The notes below the pieces were generated by a model. That model ran no database searches, had not been told where the DNA came from, and was given only the letters and a program-made list of their open reading frames with translations. Below are positions 26,779 through 36,755 of a stretch of DNA of 64,000 nucleotides, one piece after another (position 1 is the stretch's first letter; each line of letters opens with the position of its first letter). The position numbers and the translations under genes are program-made. Source of the DNA: Tistlia consotensis USBA 355 (GTDB taxonomy: Bacteria > Pseudomonadota > Alphaproteobacteria > Kiloniellales > DSM-21159); assembly GCF_900177295.1 (NCBI RefSeq), contig NZ_FWZX01000026.1, forward strand, positions 1 through 64,000. Reading direction: 5' to 3'.

Positions 26779-27663
26779 TCAGGCCGCCGCCGGGGCCTCG
26801 GCCAGGATGGTCGTGCGCCAGAGCAGGCGCAGGTGGCGCTCGTGGTCGAAGACCGTCGCGCTGTGCAGCAGGGCGCGGTTGTCCCAGATCGCCAGGTCCT
26901 TCTCGCGCCAGCGGTGGCGGTGGAAGAAGCGCGGCTGGATCGCATGGGCCTGCAGCCGCTCCAGCAGCGCGCGGCTCTCGTCCGGCGCCAGGCCCTCGAT
27001 CTCGACGATGACCTGCGGACAGAGCCAGAGCGACTCGCGGCCGGTCACCGGGTGGCGGTGGACCAGCGGCTGGCGCACCGGCGGGTACTTGGCCAGCGCG
27101 TCTTCCGACAGCGGCTTGCGGGTCGGGTCCATGGCCTCGAGCTGCAGGTGGAAGTGCGCCCAGGAATGCACCGTCGTCAGGCCGCGCAGCCGCCGCTTCT
27201 CGGCCTCGTCCAGGGCCTCGAAGGCCGCCGTCGAGTCGGCGAAGAGGGTGTCGCCGCCTTCGGGCGGGATCGCGACGGCATAGAAGAGCGCGCCGATCGA
27301 GGGCGTCGGGACGTAGGAATAGTCGAAGTGCCACTCCTCGCGCGCGTTGACGAAGAGCGAGCGCATCACGCCGTCGACCTTGAGGTTGCCGATCTTGATG
27401 ATCTCGGGGTGGCCCTCCAGCAGGTTGCTCGAATCGATGTGCGCCTCGGGCCGGCCGAAGCGCCGGCTGGCGGCGACGATCTGCTCAGGCGCCAGCTCCT
27501 GGCCGCGGAACAGCAGCAGGCGCTGCTCGTGGAAGGCCCGGACGATCTCCTGCCAGACCGGCTCGCCGAGCGGCCGGCCGAAGTCGAGGTCCACGACCTC
27601 GGCGCCGAAGCCCTCGGCGACCGGCCGGAGATCGAGGTGGCGGTAACCCGGAAGTCGCTCCAT
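26779..27663 (-). CDS. TauD/TfdA-family 2-oxoglutarate dioxygenase
   Basis: The 294-residue enzyme has the iron ligands His112 and Asp114 in EEWHFDYS and His267 in NRALLHSA, with Arg283 for 2-oxoglutarate. The family hydroxylates sulfonates, phenoxyacetates, amino acids and other small molecules; the substrate here is open. ATG 27663 follows AAGGGCAGGGCG. It shares a strand and probably a transcript with the P1 peptidase, and is divergent from another Fe/2OG oxygenase gene. Confidence 0.88.
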   Translation of the reverse strand: MERLPGYRHLDLRPVAEGFGAEVVDLDFGRPLGEPVWQEIVRAFHEQRLLLFRGQELAPEQIVAASRRFGRPEAHIDSSNLLEGHPEIIKIGNLKVDGVMRSLFVNAREEWHFDYSYVPTPSIGALFYAVAIPPEGGDTLFADSTAAFEALDEAEKRRLRGLTTVHSWAHFHLQLEAMDPTRKPLSEDALAKYPPVRQPLVHRHPVTGRESLWLCPQVIVEIEGLAPDESRALLERLQAHAIQPRFFHRHRWREKDLAIWDNRALLHSATVFDHERHLRLLWRTTILAEAPAAA

Positions 27664-27849
27664 CGCCCTGCCCTTCTGCTGCCCGGCCCCTATTGACGCG
27701 CAAGACGGCGGCCGGTGCAATCGCCGGGATGGTGCGTCGCACAATGTCCCGCCGCGCGACGCAAATCCGCTCGCCCGCGGGGCCGGCCTTTGGCAGCATG
27801 TCGGCGCCGGCGGGCCTGCCGCCTCGGGGGCGACGCTTCGGGAGGCGCC

Positions 27850-28695
27850 ATGGGTATCCGTTTGAGCGAGGACCAGATCGCGGGCTTCCGCCGGGACGGC
27901 TACGTCACCGGCATCCCCGTGCTGGCGCCGGCCGAGGTCGCCGAGCTGGTGGCCCGGACCGAGGCCTTCGAGGCCGAGCGGCCGCAGGACGTCGCCTGGG
28001 CCTTCGACATCAAGGCGAACCTGCTGCTCGACTGGGTCTACCGCCTGGGCTGCCACGCGCGCCTGCTCGACGCCGTCGAGGACCTGATCGGCCCGGACAT
28101 CCTGATGACCAACGCGGTCTACCGGAACAAGAGCCCCGGCTCGCCGGTCGACTACGGCTGGCACCAGGACGGCGCGCGCATCAGGGTCGAGCCGGCCTTC
28201 GTCATCGCCTACGTCGCGCTGTCGCCGGCGACGCCCGGGAACGGCGGCCTGAGGGGCCTGCCCGGCAGCCACGACCGGATCCGCCCCTTCTCGCTGACCG
28301 AGGGCCCCGGCCAGCGCAGGCGCCTGGTCGCGCGCGTGCTCGAGGTCGACGAGAGCCAGGCCGTCGACTTCCAGCTGGGGCCGGGCGAGGCCGTGATCTT
28401 CCACTGCAACCTGGTGCACGGCTCGGCGCCGAACCGCGGCACGACGCGCCGCATGGCCCTGCTCTACGACTTCACGCCGGCGGCGGCCCGCCAGGACGTC
28501 GGCCGGGGCTCCGGCCAGCTGGTCCGCGGGCGGGACCGCTGGGGCCACTTCGCGCCCGAGCCGCTGCCCGAGCCGGGCCTGACCGAGGCCAACGTGCTCG
28601 GCCGGCGCAGGATCCTCTCGACCTACCACGAGAACGTCCTGCTGGGCCCGCGCCTGCCGGGCGAGACCGTGACCTTCCCCGACCGCCCCTTCTGA
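27850..28695 (+). CDS. phytanoyl-CoA dioxygenase (PhyH) family protein
   Basis: The 281-residue protein has the PhyH iron site His105-Gln-Asp107 in GWHQDGA and His190 in LVHGSAPN, followed by Arg200 or 201 for 2-oxoglutarate. PhyH-like enzymes hydroxylate varied small molecules, including secondary metabolites. A methyltransferase gene follows after 28 bases on the same strand, which suggests a small tailoring pair. GGAGGCGCC precedes the ATG. Confidence 0.88.
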   Translation: MGIRLSEDQIAGFRRDGYVTGIPVLAPAEVAELVARTEAFEAERPQDVAWAFDIKANLLLDWVYRLGCHARLLDAVEDLIGPDILMTNAVYRNKSPGSPVDYGWHQDGARIRVEPAFVIAYVALSPATPGNGGLRGLPGSHDRIRPFSLTEGPGQRRRLVARVLEVDESQAVDFQLGPGEAVIFHCNLVHGSAPNRGTTRRMALLYDFTPAAARQDVGRGSGQLVRGRDRWGHFAPEPLPEPGLTEANVLGRRRILSTYHENVLLGPRLPGETVTFPDRPF

Positions 28696-28723
28696 GCGGC
28701 GGCAAACAGAACTGGAGTCCCTG

Positions 28724-29746
28724 ATGACCGAACCCGACCCGTCGCAGATCATGCAGCTGGGCATGGGGTTCCTGGCTTCGAAGACCCTGCTCTCGGCCGT
28801 CGAGCTGGGGCTCTTCACGGAGCTCGCCAGGCGGCCGATGACCGCCCCGGAGATCGGGCAGGCCCTGGGCCTGAGCCCGCGGGCGGTCCCCGACTTCCCC
28901 GACGCGCTGGTCGCGCTCAAGGTGCTGGAGCGCAGGGGCGACGGGCCGGAGGCCCGCTACTCGAACACGGCCGAGGGCGCGCTCTTCCTCGACCGCAACG
29001 GCCCGGCCTACGTCGGCGGCCTGCTGGAGATGGCCAACGCGCGGCTGTTCCGGCACTGGGCCGACCTCACCGAGGGTCTCAAGACCGGCCTGGCGCAGAA
29101 CGAGGTCAAGCACACCGGCACGTCGATCTTCGAGACGCTCTATGCCTCTCCCGAGCTGCTCGAGCAGTTCCTCAACGCCATGGCCGGCGCCTCCTTCGGC
29201 AACGTCAGGGCGCTCGCCGCGAAGTTCGACTTCTCGCGCTACAAGACGCTGTGCGACGTCGGCGGCGCCACCGCCCTGCTGGCCTGCACGGTCGCCGCCG
29301 CGCACCCGCACCTCGCCTGCAGCAGCTTCGACCTGCCGCCGGTCGCGCCGATCGCGCAAAAGCGCATCGACAAGGCCGGCCTCGCCGATCGGGTCGCCGT
29401 GGCCAGCGGCGACTTCTTTGCCGGGCCGCTGCCCAAGGCCGACGTCATCACGATGGGCATGATCCTCCACGACTGGAACCTGGAGAAGAAGAAGCTCCTG
29501 ATCCGCAAGGCCTACGAGGCCCTGCCCAAGGGCGGCGCCTTCGTTGTGATCGAGGCGCTGATCGACGACGCCCGGCGCGAGAACGCCTTCGGCCTGCTGA
29601 TGTCGCTCAACATGCTGATGGAGACCGGCGAGGGCTTCGACTACAGCGGCGCCGACTTCGCCGGCTGGTGCCGGGAGGCCGGCTTCCGGCGTTTCGAGGT
29701 GATCCCGCTGGCCGGGCCGTCGAGCGCCGCCGTCGCCTACAAGTAG
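28724..29746 (+). CDS. SAM-dependent O-methyltransferase (class I plant/hydroxyneurosporene type)
   Basis: The 340-residue protein has an N-terminal dimerisation winged helix (residues 15-95) and a C-terminal methyltransferase domain with the SAM motif CDVGGATALL (177-186) and the catalytic His249 in ILHDWNLEK. This is the layout of small-molecule O-methyltransferases such as CrtF and acetylserotonin methyltransferase. It probably acts after the neighbouring PhyH-like oxygenase on a hydroxylated product; substrate unknown. Confidence 0.87.
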   Translation: MTEPDPSQIMQLGMGFLASKTLLSAVELGLFTELARRPMTAPEIGQALGLSPRAVPDFPDALVALKVLERRGDGPEARYSNTAEGALFLDRNGPAYVGGLLEMANARLFRHWADLTEGLKTGLAQNEVKHTGTSIFETLYASPELLEQFLNAMAGASFGNVRALAAKFDFSRYKTLCDVGGATALLACTVAAAHPHLACSSFDLPPVAPIAQKRIDKAGLADRVAVASGDFFAGPLPKADVITMGMILHDWNLEKKKLLIRKAYEALPKGGAFVVIEALIDDARRENAFGLLMSLNMLMETGEGFDYSGADFAGWCREAGFRRFEVIPLAGPSSAAVAYK

Positions 29747-29834
29747 GCGCGCCGGCCCGCTGCCCGGCGTCGACGCGGCCCGCGAAGCGCTGCAGGATGG
29801 CGGGGCGCCGGGAAGCCATCGCGGGAAACCAAGC

Positions 29835-30830
29835 ATGTCGGACAGCAGCGACGACGCCAGCACGCTCGCCGCGGCCTTCGCCTTCGACGGCGAGGGCCAC
29901 GCCACCGCCCTCGACTGGGCCGCAGTCCTGGCGACCCGCGCCGACGCACCCTTCTCCGCGGGCTTCCGCTGGATCCACCTGCAGCGGGTCGCCGGCCGCC
30001 CGCAGCCCTGGCTGGCCGACGCCAGCGGCCTCGACCCGCTGGTCGTCGAGGCCCTGACGGCACGGGAGACCCGGCCGCGCTGTGAGCCCTTCGGCGAGGG
30101 CATCCTGCTCAACCTGCGCGGCGTCAACCTCAACCCCGGCCAGGACGCCGAGGACATGGTCTCGATCCGCCTGTGGATCTCGGAGCGGCTGGTGGTCAGC
30201 GTGCGGCTGCGCAGCCTCAAGGCGGTCGAGGACACGGTCGCGGAGCTCGAGGCGGGCCGGGGCCCGAAGACGCCGGTCGGGCTGGTCGCGACCCTGGCGC
30301 TGCGCCTGACCGACCGCATGGAGCCGACGATCCTCGACCTCGGCGAGGCGGTCGACGACCTGGAGGACGCCGCCGCCGGCGACAGCCTGCCCGAGCGGCG
30401 GAAGGTCGCCGAGATCCGGCGCAAGGCGATCACCCTGCGCCGCTACGTGACGCCGCAGCGCGACGCCCTGGCCCGCCTGGTCGCCCAGCCGCTCGACTGG
30501 GTGCCGGAGCGGGTGCGCAACCAGCTGCGCGAGGCGACCGACCGGGTCAGCCGCTACGTCGAGGACCTGGAGGCGATCCGCGACCGCGCCGGGATCGTCG
30601 CCGAGCAGCTCGCCGACCGCCGCGCCGAGACGATGAACCGCCAGAGCTTCGTGCTGACCGCAATCGCCGCAATCTTCCTGCCGCTCGGCCTGCTGACCGG
30701 CCTGCTCGGCATCAACGTCGGCGGCATCCCGGGCACCGGCGACAGCGACGCCTTCTGGATCGTCACCGCCCTGCTGATCGCGATCGGCGTCGGCCTCTAC
30801 CTGCTGTTCCGCCGCAAGGACTGGCTGTAG
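29835..30830 (+). CDS. CorA-family divalent cation transporter (ZntB-like)
   Basis: The 331-residue protein has the large cytoplasmic CorA funnel domain and two C-terminal membrane helices (about 272-291 and 305-324). The pore motif is GIN at 292-294 rather than the GMN of magnesium-specific CorA, which favours ZntB-like zinc or broad cation transport. AGRCEPFGEGI-type start of the soluble domain is ordinary. It is encoded alone. Confidence 0.85.
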   Translation: MSDSSDDASTLAAAFAFDGEGHATALDWAAVLATRADAPFSAGFRWIHLQRVAGRPQPWLADASGLDPLVVEALTARETRPRCEPFGEGILLNLRGVNLNPGQDAEDMVSIRLWISERLVVSVRLRSLKAVEDTVAELEAGRGPKTPVGLVATLALRLTDRMEPTILDLGEAVDDLEDAAAGDSLPERRKVAEIRRKAITLRRYVTPQRDALARLVAQPLDWVPERVRNQLREATDRVSRYVEDLEAIRDRAGIVAEQLADRRAETMNRQSFVLTAIAAIFLPLGLLTGLLGINVGGIPGTGDSDAFWIVTALLIAIGVGLYLLFRRKDWL

Positions 30831-30856
30831 GAGGGGCTTATGCTCCTCCCCCAATG

Positions 30857-30944
30857 GCTTCATCCTGAGCTTGTCGAAGGGTGAAGCCATTCGGCTCTGC
30901 CCGTGCCGTATTCGCTCCACCCTTCGACAAGCTCAGGATGAAGC
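30857..30944. repeat. paired inverted repeat, family B (copy 2, perfect 27-bp arms)
   Basis: Arms at 30857-30883 and 30918-30944 are exact reverse complements with a 34-base spacer. The sequence is the same family as 22681-22751. It sits between the convergent zntB-like and queC genes. Confidence 0.88.
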
Positions 30945-30988
30945 GAATCGGGGGGCGTCGGCGGAGAATGCCTCAGCGCTCTGCGCCC

Positions 30989-31684
30989 TCACCCCGCCCG
31001 CCAGGCCGCGAAGCCGCGGGCGCGCAGCTCGCAGGCCGGGCAGCTACCGCAGCCGTGGCCCCAGTCGTGGAGCTGGCCGCGCTCGCCGCGGTAGCAGGTG
31101 TGGCTGTTGCGCACGATCAGCTCGACCAGGGCCGCGCCGCCCAGGCTGTCGGCGAGCCGCCAGGTCGCCGCCTTGTCGAGCCACATCAGCGGCGTCTCCA
31201 GCACGAAGCGCCGCTCCATGCCGAGGTTGAGCGCGACCTGCAGGGCCTTGATCGTGTCGTCGCGGCAGTCGGGATAGCCAGAGTAGTCGGTCTCGCACAT
31301 GCCGCCGACGATCCGCTTCAGGCCGCGCCGGTAGGCGAGCGCGGCGGCGAAGCAGAGGAAGATCAGGTTGCGGCCCGGCACAAAGGTGTTGGGCAGCCCG
31401 CCCTCGCCCATCTCGATCGCGACCGTGCGGGTCAGGCCGGTCTCCGAGAGCGCGCCGAGCGCCGCGAGATCGACCGTGTGGTCCTCGCCCAGGCGCCCGG
31501 CCCAGCGCGGATCGAGCGCGGCCAGGCCGGCGCGCAGCGCGGCGCGGCAGTCGAGCTCGACGCGATGGCGCTGGCCGTAGTCGAAGCCGAGCGTCTCGAC
31601 CCGCTCGAAGCGCTCCAGCGCCCAGGCGAGGCAGGTCGTCGAATCCTGCCCGCCGGAGAACAGCACCAGGGCCCCGTCGCTCAT
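30989..31684 (-). CDS. queC: 7-cyano-7-deazaguanine synthase
   Basis: The 231-residue enzyme has the PP-loop SGGQDSTT (residues 10-17) and the four-Cys zinc site Cys197, Cys212, Cys215 and Cys218 in CGSCPAC. QueC converts carboxydeazaguanine to preQ0 for queuosine in tRNA, or for deazaguanine DNA modification. No queD, queE or queF is adjacent. The Met at 31684 is chosen over an upstream in-frame codon because [12 protein letters not shown] places the PP-loop normally. Confidence 0.93.
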   Translation of the reverse strand: MSDGALVLFSGGQDSTTCLAWALERFERVETLGFDYGQRHRVELDCRAALRAGLAALDPRWAGRLGEDHTVDLAALGALSETGLTRTVAIEMGEGGLPNTFVPGRNLIFLCFAAALAYRRGLKRIVGGMCETDYSGYPDCRDDTIKALQVALNLGMERRFVLETPLMWLDKAATWRLADSLGGAALVELIVRNSHTCYRGERGQLHDWGHGCGSCPACELRARGFAAWRAG

Positions 31685-31729
31685 GCCTCGCTCCTGCCCG
31701 TCCATTGCCGGATGCCTTGCCACCACCGC

Positions 31730-32203
31730 CTAGCCGAACCAGGTCCGCCGCGCCGTCCGACCTTTCCAGCTCTGCAGCATGGCCCGGGGCGAGACGGCCT
31801 CGCCGGACAGGTCGACGCCGAGGGCGGCACGGGCGAAGCGGTGCAGGAGCCGCAGGCTCTCGACGGCGGCGGCGAGCGGCGCCAGCAGGTTGCCGGCCCA
31901 GCCGAGGTACCAGGGCACACGCGGGTCCGGCGCGAACAGCGTCGCCAGGTCGAAGAAGACCAGCGCGCCATAGATCATGAGGGCGACCAGCGAGGCCAGC
32001 GCGACGGCGGCGGCGCGCGCCGGCCGCGGGCAGCTCACCCGGCTCCAGAGCGCCGGCTGCAGGGCCGCAACGAGGATCGCGGGGACGGTCCAGGCAGCGG
32101 CAACATCGCGCCCCGGGGCGAGCGCCTCGGCCGCCAGAATGCCGGCAATCAGGAAGACCGCCGACAGCAGGGCGTCGGCGAACAGCCGGTTCGTTCTCTG
32201 CAT
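31730..32203 (-). CDS. hypothetical membrane protein
   Basis: This 157-residue protein has four hydrophobic stretches (about 8-30, 35-50, 62-85 and 95-115) and a basic C-terminal tail. I do not recognise a family. ATG 32203 has GGAG 7 bases upstream, which is better than the first in-frame start. It lies upstream of queC on the same strand, separated by 45 bases, and could share a transcript with it. Confidence 0.6.
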   Translation of the reverse strand: MQRTNRLFADALLSAVFLIAGILAAEALAPGRDVAAAWTVPAILVAALQPALWSRVSCPRPARAAAVALASLVALMIYGALVFFDLATLFAPDPRVPWYLGWAGNLLAPLAAAVESLRLLHRFARAALGVDLSGEAVSPRAMLQSWKGRTARRTWFG

Positions 32204-32273
32204 CGGGAGTCTCCGTGGCCTCGACTTCCGCGGCATGGTAGCCGGCCTGAGGCGACGCTGTCGAACCGCCGGC

Positions 32274-33044
32274 TCAGCTCATCCAGTTGCCGCCGTCGAC
32301 GTTGTAGGTCTGGGCGACGATGTAGTCGGCCTCGGCGCTGGCCAGGAACACGGCCATGCCGGTCAGGTCCTCGGCCCGGCCCATGCGGCCGTAGGGCACC
32401 GCGGCGCCGACCCGCCGCTTCTTCTCGCCGGGCGGCAGGCCCTCGTACTTGGCGAAGAGCGCGTCGACGCCGTCCCAGTGCTCGCCCTCGACGACGCCGG
32501 GGGCGATGGCGTTGACGTTGATGCGGTGCCTGATCAGGTCGAGGCCGGCCGACTGGGTCAGGCTGATGACCGCCGCCTTGGTCGCGCAGTAGACCGCGAC
32601 CAGCGCCTCGCCGCGCCGCCCGGCCTGGCTCGCCATGTTGATGATCCGGCCGCCGCGGCCCTGGGCGATCATCAGCTTCGCCGCGGCCTGCAGGGTGAAG
32701 AGCGCGCCCGCGACGTTGACCGCGAAGAGCCGCTCGTAGCTCGACCGCGTGATCTCGACGACCGGCGCGGCGTCGAACAGGGCGGCGTTGTTGACCAGGA
32801 TGTCGAGGCCGCCGTCGGCCGCCAGCTCGGCCATCGCCGCCTCGATGCTCGCCTGGTCGGTGACGTCGAGATGCAGGGCCTGGGCGCCCGGGCCGAGCTC
32901 TTCCGCCGCCCGCCCAGCACGCGCGATGTCGATGTCGGCGAGCGCGACCCCGGCGCCCTCGCGGAGGTAGGCGGCGGCGATCGCGAGCCCGATGCCGCGG
33001 GCGGCGCCGGTGACCAGGGCCCGCTTGCCGGCGAGACGCTTCAT
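32274..33044 (-). CDS. smoS: sorbitol (L-iditol 2-) dehydrogenase, SDR type (SmoS)
   Basis: The 256-residue protein matches the Rhodobacter SmoS family along its length, especially NMASQAGRRGEALV, SLTQSAGLDLIRHRINVN and the very end YIVAQTYNVDGGNWMS. NAD binding is at TGAARGIG (12-19); the catalytic set is Ser139, Tyr152 and Lys156. It oxidises D-glucitol to fructose, and often galactitol or iditol. It is the last gene of the polyol importer operon. Confidence 0.92.
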   Translation of the reverse strand: MKRLAGKRALVTGAARGIGLAIAAAYLREGAGVALADIDIARAGRAAEELGPGAQALHLDVTDQASIEAAMAELAADGGLDILVNNAALFDAAPVVEITRSSYERLFAVNVAGALFTLQAAAKLMIAQGRGGRIINMASQAGRRGEALVAVYCATKAAVISLTQSAGLDLIRHRINVNAIAPGVVEGEHWDGVDALFAKYEGLPPGEKKRRVGAAVPYGRMGRAEDLTGMAVFLASAEADYIVAQTYNVDGGNWMS

Positions 33045-33066
33045 GTCGGTGAGGCTCCCTTGCGCC

Positions 33067-33840
33067 TCACCAGCAGGTGTAGCCGCCGTCGACCAGCACG
33101 ACGGAGCCGGTCATCAGGCTGGCGGCGTCGCTGGCCAGGAACAGCACCACCGAGGCGACCTCCTCGATCTCGCCGAGCCGGCCCATCGGCGTGCCGTGCA
33201 GCCACTCCTGCAGCATGTCGGGGCGAGACTTCACGAAGTCGTTGAGCGGGGTCGCGATGTAGGTCGGCGCGACGGCGTTGACGCGCACGCCGCGGCCGCC
33301 CCACTCGGCGGCCAGCGACTTCGTCAACTGGTGCACCGCGGCCTTGGAGGCGTTGTAGTAGCTCTGCTCCTGGGGCCGGTTGACGATGAAGCCGGACATC
33401 GAGCCGATGTTGACGATGGCGCCCGAGCGCCGCTCCAGCATGTGCCGGCCGAAGGCGCGGCAGCACCAGAAGACGCCGTTGAGGTTGACGTCGATGACGT
33501 TCAGCCAGTGCTCGTCGGTCACCGTCTCGGCCGGCGTCTCGGAGCGCGCGATGCCGGCGTTGTTGACCAGGATGTCGATGCCGCCGTGCCGGCCGACCAG
33601 CTCGTCGGCGACGGCCGTCACCTGGTCGGGCCTGGTCACGTCCAGCAGCGCGATCTCGACCTCGTAGCCCCTGGCCTTCATGGCGTCGCGGCCGCTCTCG
33701 GCGGTGCCGGCGTCGACGTCGGCGATCACCACCTTGGCGCCCGCCTCGGCCAGGGCCTCGACGCAGCCGAGGCCGATCGCCCGCCCGCCGCCGGTGACCA
33801 GCGCGACCCTGCCGGGAACCCTGAACTTCTCCAGATACAT
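33067..33840 (-). CDS. SDR-family polyol dehydrogenase
   Basis: The 257-residue classical SDR has TGGGRAIG (16-23), NNAG, Ser149 in GSMSG and Tyr162-xxx-Lys166 in YYNASK. Its operon place, where related smo operons carry the long-chain mannitol dehydrogenase mtlK, suggests that it oxidises a second polyol such as arabinitol, xylitol or mannitol; this is inference. ATG 33840 with GGAG 6 bases upstream is preferred over the GTG four codons earlier. Confidence 0.85.
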   Translation of the reverse strand: MYLEKFRVPGRVALVTGGGRAIGLGCVEALAEAGAKVVIADVDAGTAESGRDAMKARGYEVEIALLDVTRPDQVTAVADELVGRHGGIDILVNNAGIARSETPAETVTDEHWLNVIDVNLNGVFWCCRAFGRHMLERRSGAIVNIGSMSGFIVNRPQEQSYYNASKAAVHQLTKSLAAEWGGRGVRVNAVAPTYIATPLNDFVKSRPDMLQEWLHGTPMGRLGEIEEVASVVLFLASDAASLMTGSVVLVDGGYTCW

Positions 33841-33898
33841 GGCCTTCTCCACTGCCCGTGCGGCCGCCGCGCGGCCCGTCCTTCCCGAAACCCGTCCG

Positions 33899-34912
<1,014 letters not shown>

Positions 34913-34927
34913 CCGTCCGTCCCCCCT

Positions 34928-35758
34928 CTACTTGACCGCGCCGAAGGTGAGGCCGCGCACCAGCTGCTTCTGGCTGAACCAGCCCATCACCAGGATCGGT
35001 GCGATGGCCAGGGTCGAAGCCGCCGAGAGCTTCGCCCAGAACAGCCCTTCCGGGCTGGAGTAGGAGGCGATGAAGGCGCTGAGCGGGGCGGCGTCGGAGG
35101 CCGTCAGGTTCAGCGTCCAGAAGGCCTCGTTCCAGGCCAGGATGATGTTGAGCAGCACGGTCGAGGCGATGCCCGGCACCGCCATCGGCGCCAGCACGTG
35201 GACGATCTCCTTGGCCAAGGTGGCGCCGTCCATGCGCGCCGCCTCCAGGATCTCGCCCGGGATCTCCTTGAAGTAGGTGTAGAGCATCCAGACGATGATC
35301 GGCAGGTTCATCAGCATCAGCACGGCGACCAGGCCGCCGCGCGTGTCGAGCAGGCCGAAGTCGCGGAACAGCAGGTAGATCGGCACCAGCACGCCGACCG
35401 GCGGCAGCATCTTGGTCGAGAGCATCCACATCAGGATGTCCTTGGTGCGCTTGCTCGGCGCGAAGGCCATCGACCAGGCCGCCGGGATCGCGACCAGCAG
35501 GCCGAGGCCGGTCGAGCCGAGCGAGATGACCACCGAGTTCAGCGCGTACAGCAGGTAGTCCGAGCGGGCCTGCACCTCGGCGTAGTTCTCCAGCGTCCAG
35601 TGGAAGAACAGGAAGGACGGCGGCGAGGCGATCGCCTCGCCCTCGCTCTTGAAGCTGGTCAGGATGGCCCAGAGGATCGGGAAGAACAGGGTCAGGCCGA
35701 TCGTCCAGCCGACGAGGGTGAAGGCGAGCTTGCGCCTGCGGGTGACGGCACGGGCCAT
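34928..35758 (-). CDS. smoG: carbohydrate ABC permease (SmoG, MalG type)
   Basis: The 276-residue membrane protein has six helices and the MalG-type EAA loop LEAARMDGATLAKEIVHVLAPMA. It forms the channel with SmoF. It is separated by 4 bases from smoF, so the genes are translationally close. Confidence 0.92.
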   Translation of the reverse strand: MARAVTRRRKLAFTLVGWTIGLTLFFPILWAILTSFKSEGEAIASPPSFLFFHWTLENYAEVQARSDYLLYALNSVVISLGSTGLGLLVAIPAAWSMAFAPSKRTKDILMWMLSTKMLPPVGVLVPIYLLFRDFGLLDTRGGLVAVLMLMNLPIIVWMLYTYFKEIPGEILEAARMDGATLAKEIVHVLAPMAVPGIASTVLLNIILAWNEAFWTLNLTASDAAPLSAFIASYSSPEGLFWAKLSAASTLAIAPILVMGWFSQKQLVRGLTFGAVK

Positions 35759-35762
35759 GGTC

Positions 35763-36635
35763 TCAGGCCTCCAGGTTCTTGCCGATCATGCGGATCAGGA
35801 AGACGGCGACGATGTTGGCCAGCACGATCGCCACGACGCCGCCCGCCGAGGCGCCGCCGATGTCGTACTGCAGCAGCGCCTGCGCATAGATCAGGTAGGG
35901 GATGTTGGTGCTCGCGGTGCCCGGGCCGCCGTTGGTCGTGACCAGGATCTCGGCAAAGACCGAGAGCAGGAAGATCGTCTCGATCAGCACCACCACGGTC
36001 AGCGCCCGCGCCAGGTGCGGCAGGGTGATGTAGGCGAAGATCGACAGCGCCCCGGCGCCGTCCATCTCGGCGGCCTCCTTCTGCTCCTGGTCGAGCGACT
36101 GGAGGGCCGTGAGGATGATCAGCGTGGCGAAGGGCAGCCAGCCCCAGGCGACGATGATGACGATCGAGAGCAGCGGCACGCTGGCCAGCCAGTCGATCGG
36201 CGCCAGGCCGAAGCCGCGCGCGACCCAGGCGAACAGCCCGTTGACCGGGTGCATGAACATGTTCTTCCAGACCAGGGCCGAGACCGTCGGCATGACGAAG
36301 AACGGCGAGATCACCAGCAGGCGCACGATGCCCTGGCCCCAGAAGGGCTGGTCGATCAGCAGGGCCAGGAACACGCCGCCGACGACCGTGATCAGCAGCA
36401 CGCCGCCGACCAGCAGCAGGGTGTTGACCAGCGCGTCCATGAAGGCCGGGTCGGTCAGGAAGAACTGGTAGTTCTCGATGCCGGCGAAGGCTTCCATGCC
36501 CGGCATCAGCAGGTTGTAGCGCAGGAACGAGAAGTAGAGCGTCATGCCCAGCGGCACGATCATCCAGACCAGCAGCAGCAGCACGGCCGGCGACAGCATG
36601 AAGCGCGCGGTGGTCCGGGTGTGCAGGGTGGCCAT
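35763..36635 (-). CDS. smoF: carbohydrate ABC permease (SmoF, MalF type)
   Basis: The 290-residue membrane protein has six helices and the coupling loop EQKEAAEMDGAGALSIFAYITLP. Together with SmoG it forms the polyol channel. The gap of 120 bases to smoE upstream is the longest in the operon and holds no gene. Confidence 0.92.
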   Translation of the reverse strand: MATLHTRTTARFMLSPAVLLLLVWMIVPLGMTLYFSFLRYNLLMPGMEAFAGIENYQFFLTDPAFMDALVNTLLLVGGVLLITVVGGVFLALLIDQPFWGQGIVRLLVISPFFVMPTVSALVWKNMFMHPVNGLFAWVARGFGLAPIDWLASVPLLSIVIIVAWGWLPFATLIILTALQSLDQEQKEAAEMDGAGALSIFAYITLPHLARALTVVVLIETIFLLSVFAEILVTTNGGPGTASTNIPYLIYAQALLQYDIGGASAGGVVAIVLANIVAVFLIRMIGKNLEA

Positions 36636-36755
36636 GGCGGCGATCCCCTTCCGACAGGAAGCGACGGGCAGGACGTAGCGGGCGGCGACTTCGGGAAAGG
36701 AGGGGTCGCCCGGCGCCGACGACGGCCGCCGGGCGACCCCAGGGGGGAGGTTCCG

